From positions 87,698,749-87,762,748 of the forward strand of contig NC_092344.1 of NCBI RefSeq assembly GCF_963676685.1: a DNA stretch of 64,000 nt. Direction: 5' to 3'. Of the stretch, positions 38,201 through 47,300 are shown piece by piece; positions within the stretch are counted from its first letter, which is position 1, and each line of letters opens with the position of its first letter. A program made the translations under genes and the position numbers. The stretch comes from Mytilus edulis. Taxonomy: Eukaryota > Mollusca > Bivalvia > Mytilida > Mytilidae. The notes beneath the pieces were generated by a model. The model saw only the letters and a list, made by a program, of their open reading frames with translations. It made no database searches and was not told the origin of the DNA.

Positions 38201-40493
38201 ATATATTCACGTAAGTGCTATGTAAAAGCATTGAAACAAACATCCAATAGTTGAAATATTTATTTCTTTAGTTTGAAGCCCAGACATCATTTGGATCTAT
38301 ATACAAGACAAGGATAGAAGGCAATTCTATGTTTTGTGACTTCTACAATATTCAGCAAAAAGTGTATTGTAAAAGGCTTAAAGTATTATGTCCAGAACAT
38401 ACCAAAGAACCCAAGGTAGGTCAAAGATGAATAGTAAGTCTGTTTGAAATAGATTGAAGCTTTTTTTTGTCAGGAAAAGGAAGAAAATAATTGACATTAA
38501 AAAAAATATTTAGAGTGAAGAAAACCTATAATCTAGACAATTTAGAGCTAGATAATTCTTGGTTATTTGTGTAGTTGGGTATTGAGTCTTTACTGATACC
38601 CCACATATTATTTTTATAATATTCAAAGCCAGTATGCTAAAGCGTCCTTATGATCTCAACATAAATCATGCAAATTGATCTTCCTGGCTCACCTGTCAAG
38701 GGCCGGTATGAGCTTTTCCCATCATTTGGCGTCAATTTTCTGTAGTTTATTCTTACAAAAATCTTCTCTAACGAAATAATTTTAACCAAACTTGGCCACA
38801 ATCATAATAAGAATATTTAGTTAAAAAATGTCATATTTCATACAGATTAAATCTGGTAATTTTATATGATCTCAAATCCTTGACCTAAAACGTCTCTATT
38901 CACACATAGAATGTTAATTTAAAAGGTGAGAAACATATGGGACAACATCAAAAATGAAACTTTAGAAAAAGTCTAAAATTATCAACTTCATTAATTCAAT
39001 TTATTGTAGTCATATTTAAACATCAATCCATATAGAAGAGTTAGTAGTTTTACTAAGTTGAAATCATTTTGTTGTTTACTTGGTACAGGTAGGAACAGAA
39101 GAAGTTTGTGGTTGTCCCATAGTTCACAATGTGTTTGAAGAAACTGGTGAATTCTGTAGGGCAGCCAAAAGAAAATGTAATAAACATCTATGTTGGGAAA
39201 AGTTACATCGAGCAGAGATTGATATGGAGAGAGTAAGACAGGTAATGTAGCTGTTCATTAAAACTTTGTAAATTAAAAAAAAAAATCATAGTAGAGCTAC
39301 AAATGCCTAAATTTGGACCTAAAAAATCTACATAAACAACCATAAATATATGAATTAAGATAATTAAATAAACCCTTTTTTTTTTGTCTCTTGTTTTTTT
39401 TTTATCCATGATGATAGCTTTGAATGTATGGTATTTTCTTTTATGGGATTACAGCAAGTTTGCCTGTTTATATGCATTAGTAAGGGTTATTTCCTTAAGC
39501 GTACAGCAGTTATAAATCAATCAATCAAATTTTGTCATCATAATCAACTATATTTTTACTGAAGTTAAATTTTATGGAATCCTAGGGCTGAAACTGACAT
39601 TTATGAACCTATTAAACTCCTTTTGTTATGTTTTACCAATCTTTAACTTCTCAATTAACTAAATATTAAAGTATTAGAATTTTCATTTAAATACAGAAAT
39701 GTTTAAAGTTACAGAAACTGTTGTCTCTTGGATTTCTGAAAACCAGTAAATATTTATTTACTAAATAAGAATTTTCCTAAACTGATATCACAAGTTGCAT
39801 TATACATTAGAGTAGATATAATCTAAAATTATTATGCGATAGAGAATTGTTAAATTTCCAGAAATAGAGTTATTAATTATTTATGCATTCAAACTTTAAT
39901 TTAAAAGATATGGGACACATATTTTGTTGTTGTTGAAAACTGTGGGATTCTATATGAAGACAGATAAGGGAAAATACAAGCTTTGGTGGATAATTTTTGT
40001 TCATAACATTATTCAAATCAATCACATTCAGGAAAAATAAATACAAATAGGGATGCACTTTGAATATCTCTTAATATAGTTGAACACATTTTATCAAAAG
40101 TTATCTCCCTTGGCCAACATGATATTTCATTCAAATAAATTTGCAATTCTAAGATTTATAAATTTATTTTAAAAAATTAGATAAAATGTTCTTAGCAATT
40201 GTAGTTTCAAGAAAACAAAAAGGACATTTAAATTTCTAGCTTTTAAATCATAACTTACAAAATAAGCAAACTATTGATGTTCAGTTATATAAATGCCATA
40301 TACAGAGCATCTATGTTTTCAGTTATATGTAATCTTTCATCTTTTGCAGTGGTTAAAGTTGGATGAGCTGTTTGAACAAGAAAGAAACATCAGAGTTGCC
40401 ATGTCTAATCGTGTTGGAGTTCTTGGTTTAATGTTACACCAGACAATTGACCATGATCCATTGAACCCAATCAAAGTACCCACAATGCAATAA
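14166..40493 (+). CDS. CXXC1: CXXC-type zinc finger protein 1 (CFP1), complete 15-exon gene
   Basis: Coding exons: 14166-14201, 26915-27048, 28259-28359, 28730-28827, 31375-31464, 32443-32511, 33026-33123, 33923-34022, 34419-34505, 34813-35000, 36858-37062, 37697-37801, 38272-38415, 39089-39241, 40350-40493. All junctions are GT-AG with matching phases and give 583 aa (human about 656). CFP1 is the nuclear subunit of SET1/COMPASS that binds unmethylated CpG and guides H3K4 trimethylation. The PHD finger (residues 42-91) keeps Cys4-His-Cys3 (C45, C47, C59, C62, H67, C70, C86, C89). The CXXC finger (132-173) keeps eight cysteines and the KFGG motif (157-160). Residues 243-285 are a Lys/Arg-rich stretch like the human basic region. 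From about 306 onward is the conserved C-terminal SET1-interaction domain with Cys-rich motifs and a coiled coil (about 350-395). The acidic stretch in exon 8 corresponds to the human acidic region. Intron 1 is 12.7 kb. Confidence 0.95.
15020..17882. mobile_element. TTAA-target DNA transposon remnant in CXXC1 intron 1
   Basis: The ends are diverged inverted repeats, AGGGAAACTTCGC (left) and GCGAATTATCCCT (right). They are flanked by TTAA at 15016-15019 and 17883-17886. A TTAA target fits piggyBac or Kolobok. The start AGGG is not the CCC start of piggyBac, so Kolobok-like is somewhat more likely. The 2.86-kb interior has only short frames (for example minus 16271-16468) with no transposase motif recognised. 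An (AAG)n run sits at about 16158-16181. Confidence 0.55.
18342..19270 (+). repeat. dispersed repeat family F, full copy in CXXC1 intron 1
   Basis: The left end is the hairpin CAATTGTTC AGA GAACAATTG (18342-18362), followed at once by AAGGTCTTTCCACC. The right end is the hairpin AGGTCTTTCCAC...GTGGAAAGACCT (19240-19269). The interior has diverged direct repeats containing GACCTTGACCT and AAAGACCCTAGGTCT. A shorter reverse copy lies at 36437-36785. Confidence 0.7.
19271..22190. other. CXXC1 intron 1 stretch, nothing recognised
   Basis: AT-rich sequence without exon-like or transposon-end signals. The first 600 bp (to about 19910) weakly resembles the interior of family A and ends with GGGCCAGGTGAGCT, so it is probably a decayed family A copy. 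Confidence 0.4.
22194..23339. mobile_element. PIF/Harbinger-like non-autonomous element (1146 bp)
   Basis: Terminal inverted repeats GGCCGTGTTCACA / TGTGAACACGGCC are flanked by the 3-bp duplication TAA (22191-22193 and 23340-23342). The subterminal regions on both sides are rich in TGTAAAC / GTTTACA and TGTACATT motifs. No transposase frame. Short frames inside, such as minus 22363-22563, are not convincing. Confidence 0.7.
23343..24497. other. CXXC1 intron 1 stretch, nothing recognised
   Basis: AT-rich intronic sequence. I see no exon, inverted-repeat end or tandem array here. Confidence 0.4.
24498..26381 (-). repeat. dispersed repeat family A, reverse near-complete copy
   Basis: Mirror of 4748-6550. 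It has hairpin AGCTCACCTGGCC...GGCCATGTGAGCT (24498-24528), then a (GTC)n tract (about 24546-24590), three tandem modules of about 480 bp each starting near TTCTCCTCTGAAACTACTGA (24609, 25111, 25602), a decayed fourth module, and the end hairpin AGGCTCT TG AGAGCCT (26366-26381). Modules within this copy are more alike than modules between the two copies, which suggests local amplification after insertion. Confidence 0.75.
26915..27048 (+). CDS. CXXC1: CXXC1 exon 2 (start of PHD finger)
   Basis: Residues 13-57. It begins after TTACAG and ends at donor GTAAGT in phase 2. The second half carries the first PHD zinc ligands C45 and C47 in GVIYCICRSSDCSRFM. Residues 13-40 are less conserved than the finger. 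Confidence 0.9.
27601..27762. repeat. 162-bp imperfect palindrome (foldback MITE-like)
   Basis: The left arm starts GAAATAATTCATGGAAGCCA and the right arm ends TGGCTTCCATGAATTATTTC. The arms pair over about 75 bases with few mismatches, including GGCCTGGGC/GCCCAGGCC, and leave only a short loop. It is located in CXXC1 intron 2 and no target duplication is evident. Confidence 0.7.
27776..27975 (-). repeat. dispersed repeat family D fragment
   Basis: Reverse copy with TGGTATGATTGCCAATGAGA, then the CTGTACAGCCTCCAACAATGA and TATAGCTGACTA-like parts. Forward copies lie at 43965-44115 and 55275-55530, and at 59990-60177 joined to 61490-61575. A small open frame (27767-27976) comes from the repeat and is not a gene. 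Confidence 0.65.
28259..28359 (+). CDS. CXXC1: CXXC1 exon 3 (core of PHD finger)
   Basis: Residues 58-90 contain GCDQCEEWYHGDCIGV and the closing CHFC pair. The aromatic W65 position fits an H3K4me3-reading PHD finger, as known for CFP1. Acceptor ATTTTCAG, donor GTTTGT. Confidence 0.95.
28730..28827 (+). CDS. CXXC1: CXXC1 exon 4 (linker; donor copied into minisatellite)
   Basis: Residues 91-123, starting EKDPSLQVKYKKKKIKDVEY and matching the human EKDPKLEIRYRHKK region after the PHD finger. The last 22 bases plus the donor (AAAAG then GTAAATAT) are the founder unit of the tandem array that fills most of the following intron. Confidence 0.9.
28806..30943 (+). repeat. intronic minisatellite built from the CXXC1 exon 4 splice donor
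   Basis: About 45 tandem copies of a 46-47 bp unit: GTGAAAGTAGACAGAAAGAA followed by AAGGTAAATATATTTCACCT and ACACACA. The first unit overlaps the last 22 bases of exon 4 and its 5' splice site, so every unit reproduces exon-end plus donor (AAAAG|GTAAATAT). Each also has an acceptor-like TTTCACCTACACACAG just before the copied exon piece. Variants (ACAATG, AAATAAAA, and a longer AAAACTTTAAGG unit at about 29010 and 29440) show that a block of about 417 bp, or nine units, was also duplicated. Confidence 0.9.
31375..31464 (+). CDS. CXXC1: CXXC1 exon 5 (first half of CXXC finger)
   Basis: Residues 124-153 hold six of the eight zinc-binding cysteines in the pattern CGECVNCHKTEDCGRCDFCK, preceded by a basic KRKSTRR stretch. 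Both junctions are phase 0. Confidence 0.95.
31637..31914. mobile_element. 278-bp MITE in CXXC1 intron 5
   Basis: Inverted ends GGCCGAGTTAACTT and AAGTGAACTCGGCC with one central mismatch. They are flanked by ATA on both sides (31634-31636 and 31915-31917). A 3-bp target suggests a Harbinger-related element, though ATA is not the usual TWA, so the family is uncertain. Confidence 0.55.
31960..32345 (+). repeat. diverged tandem repeat, about 150-bp unit
   Basis: Two and a half degenerate units share GACTTTTTAA / GAGTTATGCCCTT / TAGAAATATT / AAGAGCTCTCACAGGTAC-like segments at 31960-32105, 32115-32260 and 32275-32345. A small plus-strand open frame (32055-32240) is an accident of the repeat. 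Confidence 0.45.
32443..32511 (+). CDS. CXXC1: CXXC1 exon 6 (second half of CXXC finger)
   Basis: Residues 154-176, DMKKFGGMNRIRQKCRLRQC and three more. It includes the KFGG motif, the DNA-contacting loop and the last two zinc cysteines C168 and C173. Donor GTAAGT. Confidence 0.95.
33026..33123 (+). CDS. CXXC1: CXXC1 exon 7 (low-complexity linker)
   Basis: Residues 177-209, Ser/Thr-rich (NSGKKLSKSASRTVVAETES). It corresponds to the poorly conserved linker of human CFP1. It is supported by phase continuity with exons 6 and 8 and by donor GTAATA. Confidence 0.75.
33923..34022 (+). CDS. CXXC1: CXXC1 exon 8 (acidic region)
   Basis: Residues 209-242 are rich in Asp and Glu (DDFDMDDEDIDVDDYVPPME). 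They match the acidic region that precedes the basic region in vertebrate CFP1. The acceptor has a strong poly-T tract. Confidence 0.8.
34164..34345 (+). repeat. hairpin-ended dispersed repeat family H fragment
   Basis: Starts with the hairpin CCCCCACTGTTGGCAATGGGGG (22 bases, 34168-34191) and continues as GTTACCCTTGACCATCTGTC. Only one copy is in the window. The layout matches families A, C and F: an end hairpin followed by a CTTGACC-type segment. Confidence 0.4.
34419..34505 (+). CDS. CXXC1: CXXC1 exon 9 (basic region)
   Basis: Residues 243-271, almost entirely Lys, Arg and Ser (KRGRKRSSSESTPSPKKKYK). It resembles the basic region of CFP1 and probably acts as a nuclear localisation signal. 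Confidence 0.85.
34813..35000 (+). CDS. CXXC1: CXXC1 exon 10 (start of C-terminal domain)
   Basis: Residues 272-334 begin with a Lys/His-rich segment. The block QCYGPGCIEAARPHSKYCSD then matches human QCLGPGCVRPAQPSSKYCSD closely and starts the conserved SET1-interaction domain. Confidence 0.95.
35508..35990 (-). repeat. dispersed repeat family C, reverse copy in CXXC1 intron 10
   Basis: Starts at the hairpin ATGCCCCACC...GAGGCACAT, then a (GTCTGTC)n-like tract. It has two tandem modules with TTTTTGGTCAAGGTAGTTTT, and ends at GTGGGGCATCAGTGTAC. Confidence 0.7.
36437..36785 (-). repeat. dispersed repeat family F, internally deleted reverse copy
   Basis: Has both family F end hairpins, AGGTCTTTCCAC...GTGGAAAGATCT at 36437-36465 and CAATTGTT...GAACAATT near 36765-36784. 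Only about 300 bp lie between them, against about 880 bp in the copy at 18342. It lies just upstream of CXXC1 exon 11. Confidence 0.65.
36858..37062 (+). CDS. CXXC1: CXXC1 exon 11 (coiled coil)
   Basis: Residues 335-402, from RIYELLPPKIQQWQNSP into a long charged heptad-like helix rich in Glu, Arg and Gln. It corresponds to the human coiled coil in RIYEILPQRIQQWQQSP and following. Confidence 0.95.
37180..37443 (+). repeat. dispersed repeat family C, short copy in CXXC1 intron 11
   Basis: One module only: ACAAGAATGTGTCCATAGTA to ACAAACGGACGCACGGACGA and AAAACATAATGCTCC. The terminal hairpin is degraded. Confidence 0.7.
37697..37801 (+). CDS. CXXC1: CXXC1 exon 12
   Basis: Residues 403-437 contain VYCVTCGVELNQKGALRHME, a zinc-binding-like CxxC...H...C motif that is conserved in CFP1. 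Both junctions are phase 0. Confidence 0.95.
38272..38415 (+). CDS. CXXC1: CXXC1 exon 13
   Basis: Residues 438-485, FEAQTSFGSIYKTRIEGNSM onward. It is close to human YESQTSFGSMYPTRIEG and carries the FCD...YCKRL...LCPEH cysteine pattern. Confidence 0.95.
38690..38860 (-). repeat. decayed family A end fragment in CXXC1 intron 13
   Basis: Retains GGCTCACCTG...AAGGGCCGGTATGAGCTTTT, ATCATTTGGCGTC and the module start AAAATCTTCTCT. It is clearly related to family A but diverged and truncated. Confidence 0.5.
39089..39241 (+). CDS. CXXC1: CXXC1 exon 14
   Basis: Residues 486-536 include EEVCGCPIVHNVFEETGEFC and CNKHLCWEKLHRAEIDMERV. This is the most conserved part of the SET1-interaction domain. 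Confidence 0.95.
40350..40493 (+). CDS. CXXC1: CXXC1 exon 15 (stop)
   Basis: Residues 537-583, starting WLKLDELFEQERNIRVAMSN and including LMLHQTIDHDPL as in human CFP1. The TAA stop (40491-40493) overlaps an AATAAA at 40489-40494, though the true poly(A) site may be a later one. Confidence 0.95.
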   Translation, partial: WLKLDELFEQERNIRVAMSNRVGVLGLMLHQTIDHDPLNPIKVPTMQ

Positions 40494-41044
40494 AACATTA
40501 TGTGTCATAAATGAAGTCATATTGTCAAATGAAACCCATTTCTTATTGTATATATTTATGTTTGTTATGTTGTAGATTTTTATACAATATATAAACAGTT
40601 CATCCTGAAAATTTCTTGGTTTTTTCTTATTTATAGTTAATGCACTCTCTACTTAAGTGTTCTAAACAAATCCAAGAAACTTTGCATTTAAAAAATATAG
40701 TAGTTTTTGTCTTGACTGTAACAATAACATATCAGAATGATATTTAAGTTTAGATTAAAAATTGGTTAGTGTGAAAATTCCAACTAACATTAAAATAATG
40801 TTACCCAAATGTGGAATAGAAAAAGTCATATTTAGATCAAGTTTTTAAGAACAGTTGAAGTTAACAGCATCTCTGGTTAAAAATTGATTGTGACTTGAGG
40901 ATATTGTTAATTCAGAAATGTTTGCGATGTTTACATTATTTCAACATGAGTGCACACTCTGAAATGTCTAGCCTGTTTTACTGATCATTGATTTATGTTG
41001 AAGGATAAAGGTTTTACTACAAGTATCATATAAACTTAAAATTT
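40494..41044. other. CXXC1 3' UTR and downstream spacer
   Basis: AT-rich. A candidate poly(A) signal, AATAAA, overlaps the stop codon (40489-40494). No other gene signal was seen. Confidence 0.4.
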
Positions 41045-41845
41045 TTAAAGATCCATGACAATGAGGTCAAGGTCAGATAAAAACTGTCACGCAGACATGT
41101 ACACCTTACAATTATTCCATACACCAAATATAGTTGAACCATTGCTTAAGGTAATTGCAAAATAGACCAAAGCACACAAAAATCAGCTTTTACCAATGAA
41201 TCATAAAAATAAGGTCAAGGTCTGATGATACCGTCTATACAGACATGTTCACCTTACAATCATTCCATATACCAAATACAGTTGACCTATTGGCAATTGC
41301 TATATGTGCTATTAGTATTTGAAAAACACAGAACCACCATAACTTAACATTTACACATGAACTATGAAAGTGAGGTCAAGGTCATTGTAATAGTGAAAAC
41401 TGTTTGTCACAATTTCATGATAACTTGCCAAACTATAAAATTAAATTAAGGAATGACAGTATATACATCAAATTTATGTTTTATAAATTAAAGGTGCAAT
41501 TACTACATAAGTAAGTCGCCAACCAAAATCAATAACGACAAGGTCTGATTTCTGCAGCTTGGCAGAAGTGAACACCTAGCAATCATTCCATAAACAAATA
41601 TAGTTGATCTATTGTTAATAGTACTTAAAAAACAGAACAAAAGGTACCACAATAAAATAACATAGACCAATGAACAATGAAAATGAGGTCACGGTCAAAT
41701 GATTTCAGCAAGCCAGATAATTACATCTTGCAATCATTCCATAAACCAAATATAGTTGGCATATTTTTTATTGTAAAACAAACCAAAACACAAAACTTTA
41801 AAAATGACCAATAAACCGATCATAAACCATAAAAATGAGTTGAAG
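41045..41845 (+). repeat. diverged tandem repeat, about 155-bp unit
   Basis: Five degenerate units each contain GAGGTCAAGGTC, then ACCTTACAATCATTCCATA and CCAAATATAGTTGA. The key motif recurs near 41060, 41212, 41371, 41537, 41684 and 41840. Copies differ substantially, so the array is old. Confidence 0.55.
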
Positions 41846-41979
41846 GTCTTAAAGAGGAATTATTATTCCCTATTCTTAAATGAACAAAATGAACCTAAAA
41901 TTTGGTACACAAAAATGTTTTGGTAAATGCTTTACCAAAATATTGGATAAAACACCAGAAAGGCCAATATTCATTTTTT

Positions 41980-42290
41980 TAAATCAAAACTGTGAAGAAC
42001 AATATGTTGCTAACCTGGATCTGTGTGAATCTTTAATAATGGACTCTTTTAATGGTCAATTATGAGCAATAACTTCTTTATGGAGTTGACTGACAATTAC
42101 AGCTATGCTGACCTATTAGTTGGTCTTATCTTGTTGATCATTTTTGTTAGCTACAGTTTCTATCTATTCTAATATAGTTTTTGTCAAAAATGCAATAAAT
42201 TGTGAAAATTATTTTAAAGACAAAAACTTTTGTAGATCTTATAATTATCAAAAGGGGATGCACTCTTTCTTATATTTTAAGATGGCTCAA
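41980..42290 (+). repeat. decayed family A interior
   Basis: Order of motifs as in family A: CTGTGTGAATCTTTAATAATGGA, GGTCAATTATGAGCAATAAC, GCTGACCTATTAGTTGGTCT, TTAGCTACAGTTTCTATCTA. Hairpin ends are lost. The 61-codon open frame at 41880-42065 lies in this and the preceding repeat and is not a gene. Confidence 0.4.
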
Positions 42291-43139
42291 TGTATCCCCC
42301 TTTAAAAATTATCTGTGCAAGGAGCACATGGAATGCTGTTCCAAAAATCTATGAGCATTGAAATTGTTGATTGCAACATTTCATAAGGATTCTTAAATGC
42401 ATGAGATCACTGGAAACCACACGTTGATTAAAAAAAATTATACAATGATACAATGGGTTCGTAAATCGATAAATTTCCATAGAATTAGAGAAACCATAAT
42501 ACTGTAATGATCTACAAACTGACCCCCCTTTTATTACAAGAGGTTGTGTAAGTTATTAACTATGTACATTACTTATACCAACGTAACATATGTTACAGTT
42601 AATGGCATAGTTTCATTTACATAAATATTTGGTATATGAGATTGGTAAATGTAAGCACATGTGGAGGAGTCAACATACATTTTGTGTACGAAGTGGGACG
42701 TCTGGTTTTAGAGGATTTCTTTCGTTTAAGCACATGACAGCTGTTTCAGAGGTTATACGTCGGTTGGACTTCTTCTAGTCTTACTTTTAGCATGCCAACA
42801 TTTCATTTTTATTTCAAATTGTTGTATTATCGGACAATGTTTACAAACTCCCGATGTACTACATTCCATAGAGGATGTGTATTCGAAAGTTGACTTTGCG
42901 CATGTGCGTACTTGAATGAAAATAGAAGGAAACTTTCAGAGGCTCGATATGGGTAAATTTATCCTGATTCTATATTTGGTAATAGTTTTCAATGAAATAA
43001 AGTTTATTTGAGGTTTATTTAACGAAAGCTGAATAATATTGGTAGTACAAAGAAGTAACATGTTGTTGGGATGAAAATACGAGATTCTTCATGATTGTTA
43101 CCTAAGAGACGGCGAATTTCGCGCCACTCTTAGCTGTAA

Positions 43140-43305
43140 CTATGGGGACACCATAGGGACAGCTAAATTTTAGCAATTGCTATAGCTACATATCATCGTC
43201 ATATAAAAACAAGAGCGTTTGGCTTATTCAAGGTTCTGGGATTCGACAATCAAAGAGGATAGGACATACGGGGAAAATTACAGAATTCACAAAAAGAAAA
43301 GGTAC
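43140..43305 (+). promoter_or_regulatory. possible TATA-type promoter and untranslated first exon
   Basis: CATATAAAAACAAG (43200-43213) is a good TATA box. About 90 bp downstream ...CACAAAAAGAAAAG is followed by GTACAG, a possible splice donor (near 43301). The block 42650-43300 also has higher GC and few repeats. No coding exon could be attached downstream on the plus strand, so a non-coding RNA start or chance match is equally likely. Confidence 0.2.
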
Positions 43306-43964
43306 AGAGAAAATTTATTTTATTTAATGATTTTAATATAAAACATATATATTTTATAGCTTATTTAAGCTTTAAAATTACTTTACTGAGGTGATTCTCA
43401 CAATTTATTACAAATTTCAAGAAGAAACAAGCTTTTTCAGGACGAAAATATAAATTTATACTTCAACATTAAAGTGACTGAAGCGAGTTCTAGTCGGACA
43501 TAATTCCGAAAAGAGAACATTTGCATACATATATTTATTCATATACGGGGTTAATCTCGATATATTGATTTGATATAAGGCTCGAATATTTGGTACAAGG
43601 CAGACTAACCCGTTTAAAACGATTAGCTCATGAAGTCAAAGTAAAGAAAAAGACAACTAAAGAACAAATTAACTTTATTGTAACGTTTGAAATCCTGTCA
43701 TAAAAATAGCATTAGAAGTCAAATAAATCATATATTGTATACATGTATTACATTATTTCTCGATTTGATTAACGTAATTTTCCCAATCCCATGAACCACA
43801 TCCTTTTTTTATTAGTAGAGTTAAATGTGTCACGTACACGCTACCCAAACCCGTGACAATACATTAGTCACTTAAGTTTGTTGATGTGTTACATATTTGT
43901 TTTTCGTTCATTTTTTGTACATAATTAGGCTGTTAGTTTTCTTGTTTGGATTTTTCCATTTGTC

Positions 43965-44115
43965 ATTTCAGGGCCTTTTATAGTTGACTATATGGGATGG
44001 GCTTTGCTCATTGTTGAAGGCTGTACAGTGACCTATAGTTGTTAATTTCTATGTCATTTGGTCTCTTGAGGAGAGTTGTCTCAGTGGCAATCATACCACA
44101 TCTTCTTCTTTATAA
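43965..44115 (+). repeat. dispersed repeat family D
   Basis: Forward copy with TTTCAGGGCCTTTTATAGTT, TGTTGAAGGCTGTACAGTGA, AGAGTTGTCTCAGTGGCAAT and a CATACCACATCTTCTTCTTT end. It is the best-preserved compact copy in the window and lies just downstream of MRPL46. Confidence 0.65.
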
Positions 44116-44233
44116 TTAAGCCTCATTATTAATGGAGAAATACCTGGGTGGGGAAAATCCAGGACAGAATTGGGTAAATGCTGATACTTTTAAGAATATA
44201 GGAATACAATATTTCAAGATTATATTTTTAATT

Positions 44234-44386
44234 TCAAAATTCTAAAACAAATTCTTTTAAAGTTTTTTCAAATTGTGGTGTTACATATTCTGACAGCTCC
44301 TCTAAGGTCACCCATTTATAGTCCAATATTTCTTTATCCTTCAACTCAACATTCCCATCCTTAAATTCAGCCTTGTAGATAAATAT
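44234..44386 (-). CDS. MRPL46: MRPL46 exon 6 (stop)
   Basis: IFIYKAEFKDGNVELKDKEI, then LDYKWVTLEELSEYVTPQFE to the C-terminus. It matches human VWVTKDELGDYLKPKY. An ATTAAA poly(A)-signal variant lies immediately past the stop (complement of 44227-44232). Confidence 0.93.
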   Translation of the reverse strand: MFIYKAEFKDGNVELKDKEILDYKWVTLEELSEYVTPQFEKTLKEFVLEF

Positions 44387-47300
44387 CTGAAAAAGAAAGC
44401 TTAGTCTGTAATGATGCATGTCTCAGACTTTAATCAAAACTTGTTTCAGTTATAATACTTTTTTACCACATTCATGTAATATTACATGAAATGATTGTGA
44501 ACCATGTTAAAATGCATAGGTCAAATACAACTTTCACATACAGATGAAAGAATCATGTACCTGACTGGTTTTAGATTATAAGCATTTGTGTATAGGTTTT
44601 ATTAAACTAGAACTTTATATTGTTATGAGAAAAAGATTATGGTATTCAAATGTGTAAAGCATTTATTGAACTGTTCTATAAATATCATACAGAAACATCA
44701 TAAATGAGACATTTTTCAATTTCAATCAAACAGGAACCCTAAAATTTTGAACAGCATGTGTAAAAGTGGATAAATCTTGACCTCCATTTTGTCATATGAA
44801 ACCACATACTTAATTTGAAAACTTATTGCACAGAAAAGACATAAAGCAGTATTTTTATTCAATCAAGGACCTTAGCTTTTGAATGGCAAAAGTGAAAATC
44901 ATACTAATTGAATGAGAAACAACATATAAAATACTAGAAAAGGATGGTTTGAATGGTTCTCAAATTTTTGAATGAAAGCAGGTTGAAGGCATGCCCCATA
45001 TTAGGTGACAACCATTGCATTATTATAGCAATTTATTGACCTCCCTCAATATTTCTTTCAGTACAATTCTGGAAAAACATTTGAAATACTTGCATTCAAA
45101 AGGGTTGATACCACATAGCATATTATTGTCAAATCAATGTTCACCGTGATAAAACCTTTTTAGTGCTAATGCCGCATAAAGCAAACAACAATCAATCAAT
45201 CAAATCAATGAAATATTGAATTTTTTAGTCACATCATTATATTTTGAGTTGTTGCACTGTGAATTGTTGAGCAGATGTCTAAACACTTAATGCAGAGTAT
45301 CTCATTTTAAGAATGCCACATCAAAGACCTACCTTGACTCCTTCAGCATTTTCTGTTTCTCTCACTGACAAAGGAAGTTTATACTTGAAAAGTCCATGAG
45401 GAGCATTACCAAATATGTTGGACTTCAATGTTGTTCCACAGCGTTGTTGTAAAGCATTTTCTGCAGTCTAAAATTAAATGAGTACATTAGTATTTGTATG
45501 CAAGACCAACATATTCTGTGTCATTTTAGAGTGGCCTCAGTTTTACTTATTTTCACTTAAGTTTTAACTATTTTGTGACAAATTTATCTATTTTTGGTCA
45601 TTGTATGTGTTGTCAAAGGCAAACATTTTATGAACAGATTGACAAGAAAGGAGGAAAACTAGAAAATATTTGATGATTATCATGACATTAATTGATTTCC
45701 CCCCCCCCACCACTTTAAGACATATACAATGATTGAAAAATTACAATCAGCATATCTCACGGTATTCTCACCTCTTTTAATGTTTCTTCATTGTTGTAAT
45801 AACCATCAGGTAACTTCCATATTTCCTTTCCATTTATCATTTCTTGTACAATTAAGACTAGTTTTCTGTCCAACTTTCTTTTTGGAGATTTCATATCATT
45901 CTTCTTATCTGCTTCTGTCAGTGTAAAATTATATTGTTATATTAACAGTTAAAACTTGTCTTACCATTAACACATGCACTGCATATAAATCCAAAACCTA
46001 TCATGACTTGACATACATTGAATATCCTGGGTACAATAACTGTACGATATTGGATCCAGGGAAGGGGTTGAACCCCCCCCCCCCCTTTTTTTTTGGACAA
46101 TCAATGCATTTGAATGAGGACATATAGTTTGAACCCTCCTTTATTCTGGGTATGAAATAATGGAACCCACCTTTTAAAATGGCTGGATCTGTCCTTGTAC
46201 TACAATTTGACACCAGCATATCCCAACCAAATCTTGAATCACTATAAAGGTTCAATTTAAAAGCACTATTCCCTATATTTGATATTTCTTCAAATGTTAA
46301 CATATAACTTTCATCATAAGTTGTATAATGTATATTCAATTTTTTACAGTTACTTCCCATATTTATTTCTTGTCAACTTATATATTGTTTTCCATGTTGA
46401 TGTTTTTGTTCAAATCGACTATTTTCATATTACCAACGATTGTATAATATTTCTACAGGTTACCTTTACTGTGGTAGGACATCTGCTACCAAGTCAAGTA
46501 AGAGCAAGGCAAAGAAGAAAAAAAGTTTTCAATCAGTTCAATTTTGGGGGGGAAACTGCTTTATTTTTGTTTACACAACAAAATCATTCAAAAACAGAAA
46601 TTTCTCCCTCAAATTACACCCATTATATGTTTAATTTTACTTATTTTGGTTGCTCTTTCATGACTGAGTACCAGGATGCTCAATCACACAAAAAGGTATC
46701 CTGTTGAAAAATTATATTATCCAGAGTCAAAAGTCGCTAACATGAAAATATCTTTTTTATTACTATTATAATATGCAATAAATTTAATATAAAAGAAGAC
46801 AAATCTACCTAAATGTGAACAGAGGAACTTTCATTTTAATTGTTTGTTTTGATGATAATATTCATGACTGGACAGAGAGGAAAAATTTGATTTAGAATAC
46901 TACTTTTAAACAGTAAATGGTGTTTGGCCAATCTGCATTATTTCACCATCTGGATCTAACTGGAATATTTCAAAGATTTTTTGTTCAATAGCTTAAGCAG
47001 TTCTTTTAAAGTCTTATAAAAATTCAATAACTTTACTTATACCAATTTTCTCCTTTAACACAATGTTTAATCTGGTCACATAGGCATAGATCAACAGATA
47101 CACCACGAAAATATAAATTCAGGATAATTTAATTAAATATCCTTATACATGTATTAACTTTGTTAAATATTACCTTTAGTTTAGTAAGGGATAATTGTGG
47201 AGGCAATGTGAGTAATAAAACTAATAATGACTGAACATTCTTTTTAAAATCACATTAGAATTTCTAAATAATAAGTTTCTTGATAGTCCTTTTTGAGCCA

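Noticed and set aside
41880-42065. 61-codon plus-strand frame after CXXC1
   Set aside because: Falls in decayed repeat sequence (155-bp tandem end and family A interior). No splice or domain support.
46279-46707. 142-codon plus-strand frame (and the overlapping minus frame 46001-46360), the longest anonymous frames near MRPL46
   Set aside because: They lie inside MRPL46 intron 3, overlap each other on opposite strands, contain homopolymer C/T and G runs, and show no domain. A short exon-like piece at about 46459-46497 has plausible splice signals but no recognisable protein.
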